Below, piece by piece: positions 34,474 through 45,608 of a stretch of DNA of 64,000 nucleotides. The DNA is taken from contig NC_089587.1 in the NCBI RefSeq assembly GCF_019320115.1, forward strand, positions 85,112,384 through 85,176,383. Direction: 5' to 3'. Position 1 is the first letter of the stretch, and each line of letters opens with the position of its first letter. This stretch comes from Miscanthus floridulus. Its lineage: Eukaryota; Streptophyta; Magnoliopsida; Poales; Poaceae. The notes beneath the pieces were generated by a model. It made no database searches. It saw only the letters and a program-made list of their open reading frames with translations, and had not been told where the DNA came from. A program made the translations under genes and the position numbers.

Positions 34474-34627
34474 CTCCGTGCTTTGACAGGACGAGTGGCG
34501 CACGTTTATTTTCTCTAGCCCTTGTTCGAGCAAGATCAGGTCAAGATGAATCCGTCAAGGGTACCTCAAAACAATGTCGCCAAAAGAGAGTGGGAGCGTT
34601 TGGTTCTCCCGGTCTACCTAACCTTGT
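34474..34627 (+). repeat. Direct repeat, copy B
   Basis: Partner of 31919-32100, with about 20-30 bp of indels between copies. Confidence 0.8.
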
Positions 34628-35740
34628 TCAGCTAAAATAAAAAGGATATAATTTGATTGATAGGCAAACTTGTGTTGAGACTTGCGTTGGCAGGAATTTT
34701 TTTTGAAACTGGCAAGAAAGAGCCAATTTAGCTCACTTGCTGCTGCTAGCAAGGCACGACAAAGCTTGACCAAACTGGCCTTGTACCAGGTCCTTCATCT
34801 ATACCCTGTCCAAAAATAAGTGCACATTTCGCACTTTGAGGGGTTAAACATTCTTAAGTTTGGCTAGATTTTTAGAAAATACTATTAACACTTGTATCTT
34901 TAAATAGGTTTACTACAAAAATATATGATGTGATTTATCTAATGATGTTTATTTGGTATCATAAGTAGTAATACCATTTTGTATATTGTTTTTATATCTA
35001 TATCCATATCTGTATCTAATATCAAAGAGCGAATGGATTCTTATAACCATTTTTTACTTTCCAAAATGCTCTTATGCCCTCCACATCCCATGACATGGAT
35101 ACACGACTCGTGCTCATACAGGATAGAACGACTTGAATCCAGTGATGGTACAAAATTTTATTCGAAGACGTACCGGCTCCTATTGTAACACACAGGCGAG
35201 TTTTCCATAAAAAAAGATACAAGCTGATCAAAGTGCAAAGAAGGGGAAAATCCATTTTGCCCCATTAACTATCGTCGTAGTCTGATTTTACTGCTCGAAC
35301 TCCAAACCTAGACATCATAGCTCTGAACTCTTAAAATGATTTAAATTGCCTCTTGTGCCTTTTTGAAGTAGTTTTGAAGTCGATTTTTTCTCCTTTTTAG
35401 TTAAAAATAAGATTATTAATACACATAAAAATGTATATAAATTTCTAAAAATTCTAGGAAAAACGTAGAAATAGATCGGGATAAAATCCAAATAAAATAT
35501 TTAGGTCCCATCGAAATTTCTTCAGAAGCCTCTACAATTTATATTTAGCTCTAGGGCGATTATACTACAACAATAGTTGAGAGATAAAATAAAACTTTTT
35601 GCAGCAGAAAAAGATGGTGCAACACCAACCGGGCCTTGTACCGCTGTACGTAGTGGTTCTGTTTCGTACCTGGGCCAGTCATCCTAACGAAACCAACACG
35701 ATCCAAAACTGTAAGAAGTTACATTTCGGCCCAAAAAACA
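34628..35740. other. Intergenic, no gene seen
   Basis: AT-rich. From 34802 a decayed Stowaway-like start (CCCTGTCCAAAAATAAGTGC) can be read. Nothing else supported. Confidence 0.4.
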
Positions 35741-35782
35741 AGCGATGTCGTCTTCCTGTTGGGTCCCTGTAGCAGATACATC

Positions 35783-35835
35783 GAACCTGGACACTTTCAC
35801 TCGACGGCAGGTCACTTGGAAGGGTGTCCAGGTTC
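35783..35835 (+). other. 12 bp perfect stem with 29 nt loop
   Basis: GAACCTGGACAC (35783-35794) and its exact complement GTGTCCAGGTTC (35824-35835). It is not followed by a T-run. Function unknown; possibly a small foldback element. Confidence 0.5.
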
Positions 35836-36515
35836 AACGAACCTCTGCCCGCTACTGTAGATGGGAATGCAGATGCGACGAATGGGTGGAGACTGAATCA
35901 GCAGTGCATCATCGTCGTAATGGCAGGCGATAACCACGAGCATCATTTTTTCACAGTCAGAATCCGGTGAATCCATGGTCTCGAAAAAACAGAGGAATCA
36001 GGAATGCCGCCGTCATGCCGTGCGTGAGATCGGCGAGAAGGTTTGCCAAACGCCAACTCTTCTCCCACATCACGACACAACAAGAACAGCTTGGTTTCCC
36101 CGCGTTTAAGCTGTCCTTGCACCGAGGGTTCACAAATCACAAGAAATTGACCCCGAGCTCTTCGGATAATTTTGATTACAAATTTGTTTAATTTCTTTTT
36201 ATAAAATTTGCAAGAAGTCGTCTCTGGTTCGCAGCACGTACAGCTTTCTTGGATCGTCCATGAATCACGAGAACACAGCGGACGGTCGATTTCTCGCTTT
36301 TGAAGGATAGAGATGCCTGTGGCCAGGATAAATTTGGCCCGTTATAACGGAAGCAGAACAGAACAATTTTCTTCGCTGAAAAAAATCAAACAATTCAAAT
36401 TAAAAAAAATCAAACAATTCTTTTCTACATTTATAGAAAGAAATTCTGCTGTTATTATAAACTAGGAAACTAGGAGTACTGGTATAAAAATAACAACAGC
36501 ATCACGGCTGACAAA
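35836..36515. other. Intergenic, no gene seen
   Basis: No coding frame with recognisable content. Confidence 0.35.
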
Positions 36516-36640
36516 GGCCCTAAACCCGGCTTGATCCGCTTATTTTTTTCATTCGAAACAGTATTTTTTTCTCATAAATTCATCCAGGATTCCTCCAAAC
36601 AATTCAGATTCCTCTAGAATTCAGAGAAGCTAACGGGGCC
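36516..36640. mobile_element. MITE related to the one at 10616-10733
   Basis: Shares GGCTTGATCCGCTTATTTTTTTCAT-type sequence (first 20 bases identical), TCTCA(C/T)A(G/A)ATTCATCCAG and a right end GCTAACGGGGCC. The left terminus is eroded. It lies about 250-300 bp above the EIL transcription unit. Confidence 0.65.
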
Positions 36641-36889
36641 ACAGCTCAGTAGTTCGGGATCTTCCGTGGAAGATGCGGTGTGGCCTACCTCACACGCGAC
36701 TGTGCGCAGACGGACATCGCGGCACATCGCATCCCAGCACCAACTGTCTTTCTGTTTCTCTGTTTTTTTTTGTTTTACTACAAATGCATGTCCACCAACC
36801 GTGTTTTTGCTGTATTTCTATTTCTACCTATATTATTTATAGAAAAATTATTATATAAGGAAATAAAAATAAAATTCGGCTCGTCGCGT

Positions 36890-37791
36890 CACGAATGCGG
36901 GTTGCCTTTTTGGCTCGCACGCTCTCCCTCGCGCCCGTGCCGTGCGTGTTGTTCCCGCCGCCGCCGCTCCCCTGCTCCTTCCAATTTTCCTCCAAATAAA
37001 AACCAGCCGCAGCGGAGGCGGCGCGACGCGAACCCGGCCGCGAAATCCTCCTCGCGGATTCCGCCGCCGCCGCGTCCGTGTCCGTGTCCGCCCCTCGACA
37101 AGGTACGAATCGACGGCTTCGTTGGAGCAGTTCCTGTTGTCGGCTGCGATTGATTCTCGGGGAGTGCTTTGGCGGTGTCGACGGGCGGTGAATCGTGCCT
37201 GTCCTCCGCTCCCTGCGTGGGTTAGGGTTCGTTCGGGATTCGGATTGCTCTGTCGACCGAGGTAGTCCAGGGATCTTTGGGTAGTTGGGGATGGTTGGTG
37301 CGGTCGTTGGATTGGTTTTCGGGTTCAAGTTCCTTTTGTTTCGGACAATGGTCGTGTTTGTAGAATAATATCGATTTATTTTTTCTAGGTGTCATGCATG
37401 TAGTTTTCGCTCGAGTAGTGCTATGGATGTCTTTGGACTGCGATTCTGCGAGGGTTGCTCCGAGTCCCCATTGAACTGACTGAATCGGATTAGTTAATTT
37501 TTCATTTTTGCCTACTGTGTGTAGTTCGATCATTGCAGTGTGCTAAAATGTTCTGATTGCCAGAAAACATAGCCTGTTTAGTTTCATTCGTAAGACTATT
37601 CCTTAGTGACTTGCATTCTAGTATTTTTTTTTTCTTTTAAAAAGGTTCTGACCACATGCATATACTGGGCAGGTTGCTGCGATAGATTCTTCATTCGGAT
37701 ATTTGATGAGCGAGGATACAAAGCAACTGAGTACTGGAAGTTTGATGGTGTGATGCAACTTGGTTAAGGAAGCAGACTGCTTGAAGTGATC
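36890..37791 (+). promoter_or_regulatory. EIL 5' leader with intron and two overlapping uORFs
   Basis: A GC-rich first exon (about 36890-37102) ends AAG|GTACG. The intron runs 37103-37672 (570 bp) and ends TGGGCAG. The second leader part carries uORF1 (37706-37753, 15 codons plus TGA, MSEDTKQLSTGSLMV) and uORF2 (37753-37767, MQLG). The uORF1 stop and the uORF2 start overlap as TGATG, 25 bp above the main ATG. Such uORFs often lower main-frame translation. The transcription start is inferred from composition only. Confidence 0.65.
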
Positions 37792-39645
37792 ATGACGGAC
37801 CATCTTGCTATTATTGCGTCTGAGTTAGGGAACGCAACAGATTTCGAGGTTGATGGCATCGACAACCTCAGCGAGAATGATGTCAGTGACGAGGAGATTG
37901 ATGCTGAAGAGCTTGCCCGGCGAATGTGGAAAGACAAGGTCAAGCTCAAGAGGATCAGGGAGAGGCAGCAGAAGCTTGCTTTGCAGCGGTTGGAGCTGGA
38001 GAAGTCCAAGACAAAGAAGATTTCAGATCAAGCTCTCCGGAAGAAGATGACGAGGGCTCAGGATGGGATTCTGAAGTACATGCTCAAACTGATGGAGGTG
38101 TGCAATGCGCGGGGGTTCGTGTACGGGATTATTCCTGAGAAAGGGAAGCCTGTTAGTGGTGCATCGGATAACATTAGGGCCTGGTGGAAGGAGAAGGTGA
38201 AGTTTGATAAGAATGGGCCAGCAGAGATTGTAAAATACGAGGTTGAGCACTCGATGCTGAGTAATCCTAAGAGCAGTGGAGCCATGAACCAGCATAGCCT
38301 GACGGACCTCCAAGATGGCACTCTGGGTTCATTACTTTCAGCGTTGATGCAACACTGCAGCCCACAGCAGCGAAGCTATCCATTGGATAAGGGTGTCCCG
38401 CCCCCTTGGTGGCCATCAGGGAATGAGCCATGGTGGCCTGCGTTGGGCCTTCCAAAGGGAGAAGCGCCTCCGTACAGGAAACCACATGATCTGAAGAAGG
38501 TTTGGAAAGTTGGTGTTCTGACGGGTGTGATCAAGCACATGGCCCCAAACTTCGATAAGATCAGAAATCGTGTAAGGAAATCAAAGTGTCTGCAGGACAA
38601 AATGACTGCAAAAGAGAGCCTCATTTGGCTTGGTGTTTTACGACGCGAGGAGAAGTCTATTCACAGTTTTGGCAGTGCTGTACTACCGATTGCCCAGCAT
38701 AGTACTTCAGAGGACAGAACTGAGGGCATATATAGCAGCAGTGACAAGTATGATGTCGACCGCCTGGAGCAGCCTCCTCGTTCTACATCATCCAAAGATG
38801 ATGAGGGAGATGCTCAGCCTGTTTTGCAGATTAGAGGAGAGCAGGCCTCAACTAGAGTGCCTAAGAGAAAGCGTCAAGATAAACCCTCCAACCAACTAGC
38901 TATTAGCAAGGAAGAAATGACTAAACCTAAATCTCGACAGCAGAGAAGGCCCTCAGCCCGTCCTCCAGTTGCTGAGGTTGAGGTTGAAGTGACACAAAGA
39001 AATGACAATCAGCCAGAAGTAGTGTGCAAAGCAGCTGATAATATGGACTTTATTGACCCAATTGATGTGTTGGGCATGACTAACCAGCCAACGAGCCCTA
39101 ACCATGCCCCTACAATTGGAGCTTTGCAGCAGCACGGAGATTGTCAAGGGAATTTTCTATTTCCTGGTGCTGTGATCAACAACTACAACAGCAACCAGGC
39201 TGCAAGTGCTGCTCAATCAAGCACTTATCTGGGCGACCATCCCCTGGCTTGTGAAGGCAGTGATATTGCCAATTCACGGTCTGGACACTCCTTTCGGCAG
39301 GATATTGGTCTTGGGCCTATTGGTTTTAATCCTTCACCAGTTGTTCATCAGGGTTTGGCAATGCAGCAGCCACTACCACTGCCTATGGATCACCAAGCGC
39401 CTATCATGGGGACAGGTGCTCTCGCCGCGAATGGTTCTTACAGTCTCCCGACGGCAGGCAGTGGGAATTCTGGGACAATCGTTGGTGAGACCCACCAGCA
39501 GCTCATGGACGATCCTTTCTTCGGCGATGCCGGAGACAGCACTTTTGGTGGAATTCCTTTCAGCCTCGTTCCTTTCAGTAGTCCGATGCTCAACTTTGAT
39601 GACTTGGTGGACGACGAGGACTTGATGCCGTACCTGGGCACATGA
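37792..39645 (+). CDS. EIL: EIN3-like (EIL) transcription factor
   Basis: A single-exon CDS of 617 codons starting at the ATG at 37792; an upstream in-frame GTG at 37786 is not needed. Residues 1-35 are acidic. About 36-285 form the EIN3 DNA-binding domain: [118 protein letters not shown], and [20 protein letters not shown]. These match the ethylene-pathway factors that bind EIN3 sites in the nucleus. A basic KRKRQDK lies near residue 350 and the C-terminus is acidic ([17 protein letters not shown]). Intronless coding regions with a 5'-leader intron are usual for EIN3/EIL genes. In the known pathway EIN2 signalling stabilises these proteins and EBF F-box proteins degrade them. Which rice or maize EIL is the ortholog I cannot settle. 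Confidence 0.96.
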   Translation: MTDHLAIIASELGNATDFEVDGIDNLSENDVSDEEIDAEELARRMWKDKVKLKRIRERQQKLALQRLELEKSKTKKISDQALRKKMTRAQDGILKYMLKLMEVCNARGFVYGIIPEKGKPVSGASDNIRAWWKEKVKFDKNGPAEIVKYEVEHSMLSNPKSSGAMNQHSLTDLQDGTLGSLLSALMQHCSPQQRSYPLDKGVPPPWWPSGNEPWWPALGLPKGEAPPYRKPHDLKKVWKVGVLTGVIKHMAPNFDKIRNRVRKSKCLQDKMTAKESLIWLGVLRREEKSIHSFGSAVLPIAQHSTSEDRTEGIYSSSDKYDVDRLEQPPRSTSSKDDEGDAQPVLQIRGEQASTRVPKRKRQDKPSNQLAISKEEMTKPKSRQQRRPSARPPVAEVEVEVTQRNDNQPEVVCKAADNMDFIDPIDVLGMTNQPTSPNHAPTIGALQQHGDCQGNFLFPGAVINNYNSNQAASAAQSSTYLGDHPLACEGSDIANSRSGHSFRQDIGLGPIGFNPSPVVHQGLAMQQPLPLPMDHQAPIMGTGALAANGSYSLPTAGSGNSGTIVGETHQQLMDDPFFGDAGDSTFGGIPFSLVPFSSPMLNFDDLVDDEDLMPYLGT

Positions 39646-40397
39646 CACAGGTAGTTTGTCTTTGAATGCCAGTTCTTTGGTTACCTACAACCTCTCTTAT
39701 ATGAATTTGCAAGTAAAATGGTAGTATTTCTTTTGTGTCGTGACATATGCCTGCGTGTCAAATTACTTACCAGGCTGGTTCTCCTGTTTGTAGTGTCCAG
39801 TGCATAACTGTGGTGTGGATCGGTGGTTCATGCTCGCGCAGCCTGCTACGGGGAGATTTTGGTGACATGCTGGTGGAGTGTTGGGTGTTGATGCAGCTGC
39901 TGCAGCTCGTGACCCATTCGCGGCGCCGTCCTGAGATGGCCATTGCTTTGTAATATAATAACAAGAATAATGTAGTTTAGGGTGCTCTCTTGACTGTACT
40001 GGATGTCAAATGCCATATCGTCGTAAGCAGTGAACTTTTAGCCTGTAGAGCAAGTTAGTATTTCGTGGTTCAGCTGCTGGCGGAGAATTTCCGCAGCCGT
40101 TTAAAGGATTTTATTTTATTTATTTATTGCCGTGTACAGTTTTTTTTTTTTAGGTTTGTAGTAGCTTTGTGTCCTGCTTGTCTTTGTTTTTCTGCGTGGG
40201 GCATGCATTTGTAATCTTGCGCGAATGGCAGGCGTGAGCAGCGCTGCAGCGGCCATGGCAGACGCCTGCACTTGGCGAAATGCCAAGGCTCACTTCTGGG
40301 CTGATCAGAGGTTAGCAGTACCCTTCCTCTGTAATCTTGCATAATCCCTTATTCCCTTTGGTTTGATGGCAAAGAGCCCCAGAAGCCAGCTTTACCG
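39646..40397 (+). other. EIL 3' untranslated region and downstream
   Basis: AT-rich with AATATAATAACAAGAATAATG near 39951, a plausible near-upstream polyadenylation element. No further gene before the LINE. Confidence 0.5.
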
Positions 40398-40413
40398 GCT
40401 CCCAGTGTTCTTT

Positions 40414-43400
40414 TTTTAAGGATTTTGCGGCAAAAGCTTTACCGCGATTTTTATTAGACGGAGAAAATAAAAATACAGGGTTAATCCAGTCCAAAAAAAC
40501 CACTAACTAGGAAAGTGCACCACTAATCCTGACCAACTATTGGAAACATCGTCCAAGCAACTAACGATTTTGCCCCACAACAACTTGGTAAAAAACGACC
40601 CAACTAGCAACTCAGCTGCACAAACTAAACAAGAAAAAAAGCATAACAACTGCAATGGGGAGGAAACGACTAGCTGACAACTAGAAAAAGGAACACAACA
40701 CAGAGATCACCAACATCTAAGAAGAAACACCACCACCTCTGATCGAAAGCAACACCAGACTTAGAATCCCTGAAGCGAGATAGAGAGTTAACAGGTTGAA
40801 GGCAAGTTTGACCGGACTGTCCTAGAAAAAAAATTCCAACTATGCCACCCTTATTCGAGTTTTCTTCACCTTCTTGGGCTGCCCGTGCTTGATTAGGGCC
40901 GTGAGTGCCTCCATGCTCTGTTTGGTTAGCGGACGGTCCAAGTACTGCGCTAAGCGATTAAACTCATCAGAGCTTGAGGCATCAGTTGAGGAAGGAGATG
41001 GATCCGCCAACTTTTTAGCAACCACATCTTGTGCTAGTTGCATTGAGTTATTCCATGGTGTTCTCTTTGCTTTCTCTGCTAGTCTGCAACTTTTTCGTTG
41101 GCTATCTTCCATTGTCACTGTCTCAGTTCTTGTGGGTGTTTGTGTTTGCTCAGCCGTCTGATAAGTTTGGTGGCAATTGCAACAAAGGTGCTGATATCAG
41201 TAAAGTGATATGGTCGATAAACTGCTCAATAGTCATGATATCTTCATGTAGCTTCTCAATAATTAGAGTTCTTGTTAGTGATTGTGTTTGCACAGCTTGC
41301 TCAGAGTCTTGTAGCCCGGTAGTCCTGTTGAGTAGAGGCATTGCCACAACATGAACCTCTTATGGAATTGGTGATGGCACCATATTGCCATCATCACTTT
41401 TGCGTGTCTCATGCTCCTCTTTGCTCACGCTCTTTTTCCTACGCCTATACACCAATAATTCTTTAGTCACTTCTATCTTTTCATTTGTTGGTGGGTGAAC
41501 TAGGTGATCAGTAAACTCCTCTAGTGGTGGTGGGAACACCGTGATGGAGTCGTTTATCTGTACTTCTTCAGGTGCATCTCCTGTAGTGCCCTCCTGTATG
41601 CTCAATGGAACCTTCTCTCTCTCAAACAAGGTCACTTGGTCGTCTTCCATGGTTGATGTGGCACCCACTGTTGGAGTAAACCATGCACAATCAGCCGCAA
41701 CCTCTAGCATCTTTAGGATTCTGCTCTTAACCTGTACTGATGGTGATGATGTTGAACAGGGGATGGGTATTGGTGACATAGAGATATGTGACTCAAACAG
41801 CATATGAGTAAATGCTCTGGACAGGAGTAGAGGTGTTACCCAAGAAAACGAAGTTGCTGTCATCGTAAAGTGTTGGCAACTCATCATTGCAAACCTTGAA
41901 GAGTGGAGTTGCAAAGGTGACGTGCTTGGTTATCTTCCTTTTCCTCCTGTCGTAGCCATAGTCGTTTCCATGAGCCAAAGCAGATAAGGCCTCCTTATGC
42001 AACCTAGTACACATAAAAGGGGGGCGAAGGACTAGAGCAAGGAGGAGGGGACCCATGAAGATCGCCCCTGCCACGACGACGACCTATAGAGTTGTAGAAG
42101 TCATCGACGGGCCCTCTCCGACGCAACTCATGGTCCTCCACAATCCGGTTGTGGTGGTGAGGTCTGTGCCTAGGACAGGAGAAGGATCTGTGACCCTCGT
42201 TTAAACAGCGCCAACATCTTGTTCTACGACAGCAAGTGGCCACGCGATGGTCGATAGATAGGCAATTAAGGCAGTGCCCTCTAACATGCTCAAGGAATTT
42301 CCTCTGTCTATCTGATTGGTGCAGATTTGAAAGTGGGTTTGGCTGACACTATTCCTTCTTCCACCCATTGGTGGGAGGAGCTCTGATCGATGACCATGCA
42401 TAATTTGCCTCTATGGCATGGAATTGTGGAGAGGGTGGCTTAGACGGCCCTGCTGTAGCTGTATCTTTGTGACTTGTGAAAGTGATTGAGACCCAACGGA
42501 GAAGCCAAACTTCTCGGTATGACCAGAGACTCCTTGGGTTGAGCAGACTGACAAGTCTTCTCCTGCATGGTGGCAAGGTGGGAGTCGGAGGCATGCCATG
42601 CCGAGTGATGATCAGGGCAGGCAAAACGAACATCTGAAGAACTTGAAAGATGCTGGCTTGAAAGCTTTCCCACAGACTGGCCTAGATGTTGGTCCTTTGA
42701 GTAGGTAGTCTTTTGCTTGTCCTTTTGGAGGTAGGAGCATTCCTTCCTCTTGTTATCTTCAAACACTTGAATGTTGGGCTCAAATTGATTAATGTTGTTG
42801 TCAGCAAGAGGATCCCAAGCTTGGGGAGAAGGTGTATATCATAGAAGGATATCTTGCAGCAAGGGGTCTTGAAATGCTTCCACAGTCCTCCCCCTAGCAT
42901 GTTCAAGTTCGAATTGGTTGGCTTCCAAGAGATGCTTCAAATCAATGGCAAGATCTTGAAGGAACGGCTTGGCTACTTTGCAATCTGATTCTCCTGATGC
43001 GATCTTGATACCCTCTGTAGTTGCGTTGCTGCTCTTCCCCGTGTCGCCGGCTCGTAGATGCGGTGTCGACAAATCTCCCACAGGGAATGACCCAGGCATG
43101 GTGCAAGGTGGTCCACAGGGAGCGGCGTAGGAGCACCCCGAGCCCCGGCAGCGGACCGCCCCCGGCAGCACGGCCACCACGCGCTCAACCTGTATCCATG
43201 GGACACAGCCGCAGGACCACAGGAGATGGCATGAGCGTGGAACAACGGAGGGAAGCTGGCCGATTGGTAGATCAGGCGTCTGATGGGATGGGGTGTCGAG
43301 CTGGAGCTGCAGCGGTGGTGCGTGCGACGGGTAGGGGCGAAGCTACTGTAGCGGTGGGCGGACGAGGTTGGGAGGCTGCGGCGGCGGCGGGTGCGACGAG

Positions 43401-43440
43401 GAGGGGCAGAGCTGCTGCAGCGGTGGATGCGACGGAGCTC
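40414..43440 (-). mobile_element. LINE with both ends present but ORF1 only
   Basis: 3,027 bp bounded by a perfect 16 bp duplication GCTCCCAGTGTTCTTT (40398-40413, 43441-43456). The T-run at 40411-40417 is the poly(A) tail, so the element is on the minus strand. It has a GC-rich 5' end (43000-43440), an ORF1-like coding region and a 3' UTR (40424-40839). No endonuclease or reverse transcriptase sequence lies between. It must have been mobilised by another LINE's ORF2, or ORF2 was lost before insertion. Confidence 0.85.
40840..43180 (-). pseudogene. LINE ORF1 (zinc-knuckle protein), frameshifted
   Basis: Two adjacent CCHC knuckles read in one frame near 42195-42290: CLNCLSIDHRVATC and CWRCLNEGHRSFSC. 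The C-terminal part (40840-41118) has RKSCRLAEKAKRTPWNNSMQ, then LAQDVVAKKL and a basic tail, as in ORF1 proteins of grass L1-like elements. Between them the reading moves through several frames (pieces at 41360-41914, 41793-42074, 42349-42766), so at least four frameshifts or stops have accumulated. ORF1 proteins bind the element RNA. There is no host function to assign. Confidence 0.75.
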
Positions 43441-43456
43441 GCTCCCAGTGTTCTTT

Positions 43457-43753
43457 AGTTGTTCCTTTTTCTGTGGCCAGCGCCAGGCCACGGAGGGAGG
43501 AGATGGAACAACGGACGATGGCCGGGGAGGATGGCGGTGCCTGAGCATGTTTCGCCGGTAAGGGTTGGAGGAGCACAGCCCCCGCCGCTGTAACGGCAGT
43601 CAGGCAGGCGAGCTCCTATCCGAGTTGTTGCCGGCGCTGGGTCAACTGCTCCAGGATTCTAACCGCTTCCCTCTTTGTTTTGCCACGCTTTGGTTGGCAA
43701 GTTATCAAACTTTCTTGTTCTAGCAAAATGTTCAAGGTAAAATCTTCTCTTTT
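43457..43753. other. Short host segment between LINE and MITE
   Basis: GC-moderate with no frame I recognise. It was contiguous with the sequence left of 40398 before the LINE inserted. Confidence 0.4.
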
Positions 43754-43863
43754 AGGACCCTTTGGAATGCAAGGGAAATTTTCCATTTTCCTATGCTTTT
43801 CCTGTGAAAATGAAAGAATTTTTTAGAAAATTCCATACAGTTGATGCGTTCCAAAGGGCCCCT
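43754..43863. mobile_element. MITE, ends GGACCCTTTGGAATGCA
   Basis: 110 bp; left AGGACCCTTTGGAATGCA pairs with right TGCGTTCCAAAGGGCCCCT. An internal AAATTTTCC / GAAAATTCC foldback supports it. Confidence 0.75.
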
Positions 43864-43884
43864 CAGATTCTGCTGCGCAAAAGA

Positions 43885-44760
43885 CTTGTACAGCTATATG
43901 TGTACATGCAGCCCGCGGCCCGATGGCCCGGCCCGTGGCCCGGCGTTTTGGCCCGGCCCGAGCACGGCACGGCCCGGTGGTCACCGTGCCCGTGCCTGGG
44001 CCGCCCTCCAGGCCCGCGGCACGGCATGGGCACGGCCCGGTCCAAGAGGCGGCCCGGTAGTGGCCCGGCCAGCCGGCCTGCTAAGAGGCCCAGCCCCCCA
44101 CACCTATACCCCCTCCCAAACCCTAACACCCCACGCCCCACGCCCCCCACACGGCCACACCCACCCCACCCGCCGCACCCCGACGCGGCGACGGCGCGAC
44201 GCGCGACGCAGGCTCGCAGCCCCCTCCCCGGCTCCCCCACCCGCTGCACCGGCAGCTGCCGGCCGGCCGGGCACCTCCCCAGCGCCAGATCCGGCCCCGA
44301 GCCCCCGAGCTCCGCCTTGGGAGTGAGCTCGACGCGCCGGCCCCAGCCCTAGGGACGCCGGACCTGGGAGTGAGCTCGGCGGGAGACGGCCCCAGCGCCC
44401 CGTGCTCCGCGTTCCCGCGTCGGCCCCAGCCCCCAGGGACTCGTCATGGCCTGCGAGGTCACCTCCTCTCTCTCTCGTTTCTGCGGCCGTCGTCTGTCGG
44501 CTTCTCCAATCTCCATACGCCGTCGTCATCTCGACCTCGGCAGCTAGCTTCGAGCACGCCAGCGGGCGGCACGGCACGGCCGTGCCCATCGGGCGGCACG
44601 GCACGGCCAAATGGCCCACGGGCCGTGCCTTGGGCCGGAGGCCAGGCACGAGCACGCCAGCGGCACGGCACGACCGGCACGGTGGCCCGGTGAGGCACGA
44701 CACCGCGTCGGGCCGGCACGGCCCGATGGCCATCTATATGTACAGCTGCTCGAGGTGCGG
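43885..44760. mobile_element. GC-rich element with GGCCCG / GGCACGG subterminal repeats
   Basis: The ends are inverted (TGTACAGCTATATGTGTACA at 43888; complement-like CTATATGTACAGCTG at 44733-44747). Inside each end, GGCCCG, GGCACGGC and GTGCCCG words repeat dozens of times, like transposase-binding arrays of grass MULE or hAT elements. The centre (44090-44540) is Pro-rich open sequence on both strands with no domain. Confidence 0.6.
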
Positions 44761-45608
44761 TATACCGATACGAATGCAATCGAAACAGATACTAACAGTT
44801 TTTTCATTGAAATAAATATTTACATAGGAGTGCTATTGTACAACAGAATTGCAGTAAAATGCGACTTCATAGTACCTTGAAACGCCCTCATTCACTTCCA
44901 TCCTTAATATGTTTACGCCATATAACCAAAAAATGAAATAAACAGTGAGATCTTACTCAACTAACTGTGCCTATTAATAATCTGTGAGTTACATAAGCCA
45001 CAAGGACGTATTCTAAAAAAAAATGGTGTAAAAATATAAGCCACAAGAAACTATAATCATCACATGCAGTGAAAACAGAGTTACCACCAAATTGGTTGCC
45101 TCCAGTCACTGATGAATATACATTAAACATGAACAAGAGGGCGCTGAAAAAGGCATTATTTCCCCCAAACATCATATACACTTCAGTAGTAGGAATGTAC
45201 AATGTAGGTATACACCACAAAATTTGAATGGAATAGCCTAAGCATTTTTATGAACATGCAGTATCACGGTTGCAAACTTGATGCGCATACCTCCCATTTA
45301 TCCTTTTATTAGCTCACTATGCGAGCAAAGAAATGTTGAAGATGTCCTCTCTTTTTTTTCTTTTTTTTTTGAGGAACAGGTTTCCTTCTGTTCAGCGCCT
45401 GAAGGGCAGCAATGACCCAAAACAGAAGCTATCAAAAAGTTGCTCAAAAGGTAAGGTGAAAACTTGATAACAAGCACTTCCTGACAATGCCTGACGCCTT
45501 TTCTTCAGACTTCAGATAAAAGAGTTCTTCGGATGTGCGAGCACAAGTTTTTGTATCTCCTTTCAAGAGACTGCAGCGAGTGGAACATGTAAACTGTCAT
45601 AATTTCTC
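44761..45608. other. Intergenic / 3' flank of the ABCC gene
   Basis: AT-rich. The last few hundred bases before 45608 are the gene's likely 3' UTR. Nothing else seen. Confidence 0.45.

Noticed and set aside
37786..37791. GTG start two codons before the EIL ATG
   Set aside because: Plant nuclear genes start at ATG; the ATG at 37792 begins the usual M-T-D-H N-terminus.
43841..44733. Proline-rich proteins of 128-209 codons
   Set aside because: Overlapping frames on both strands of GGCCCG-type repeats.
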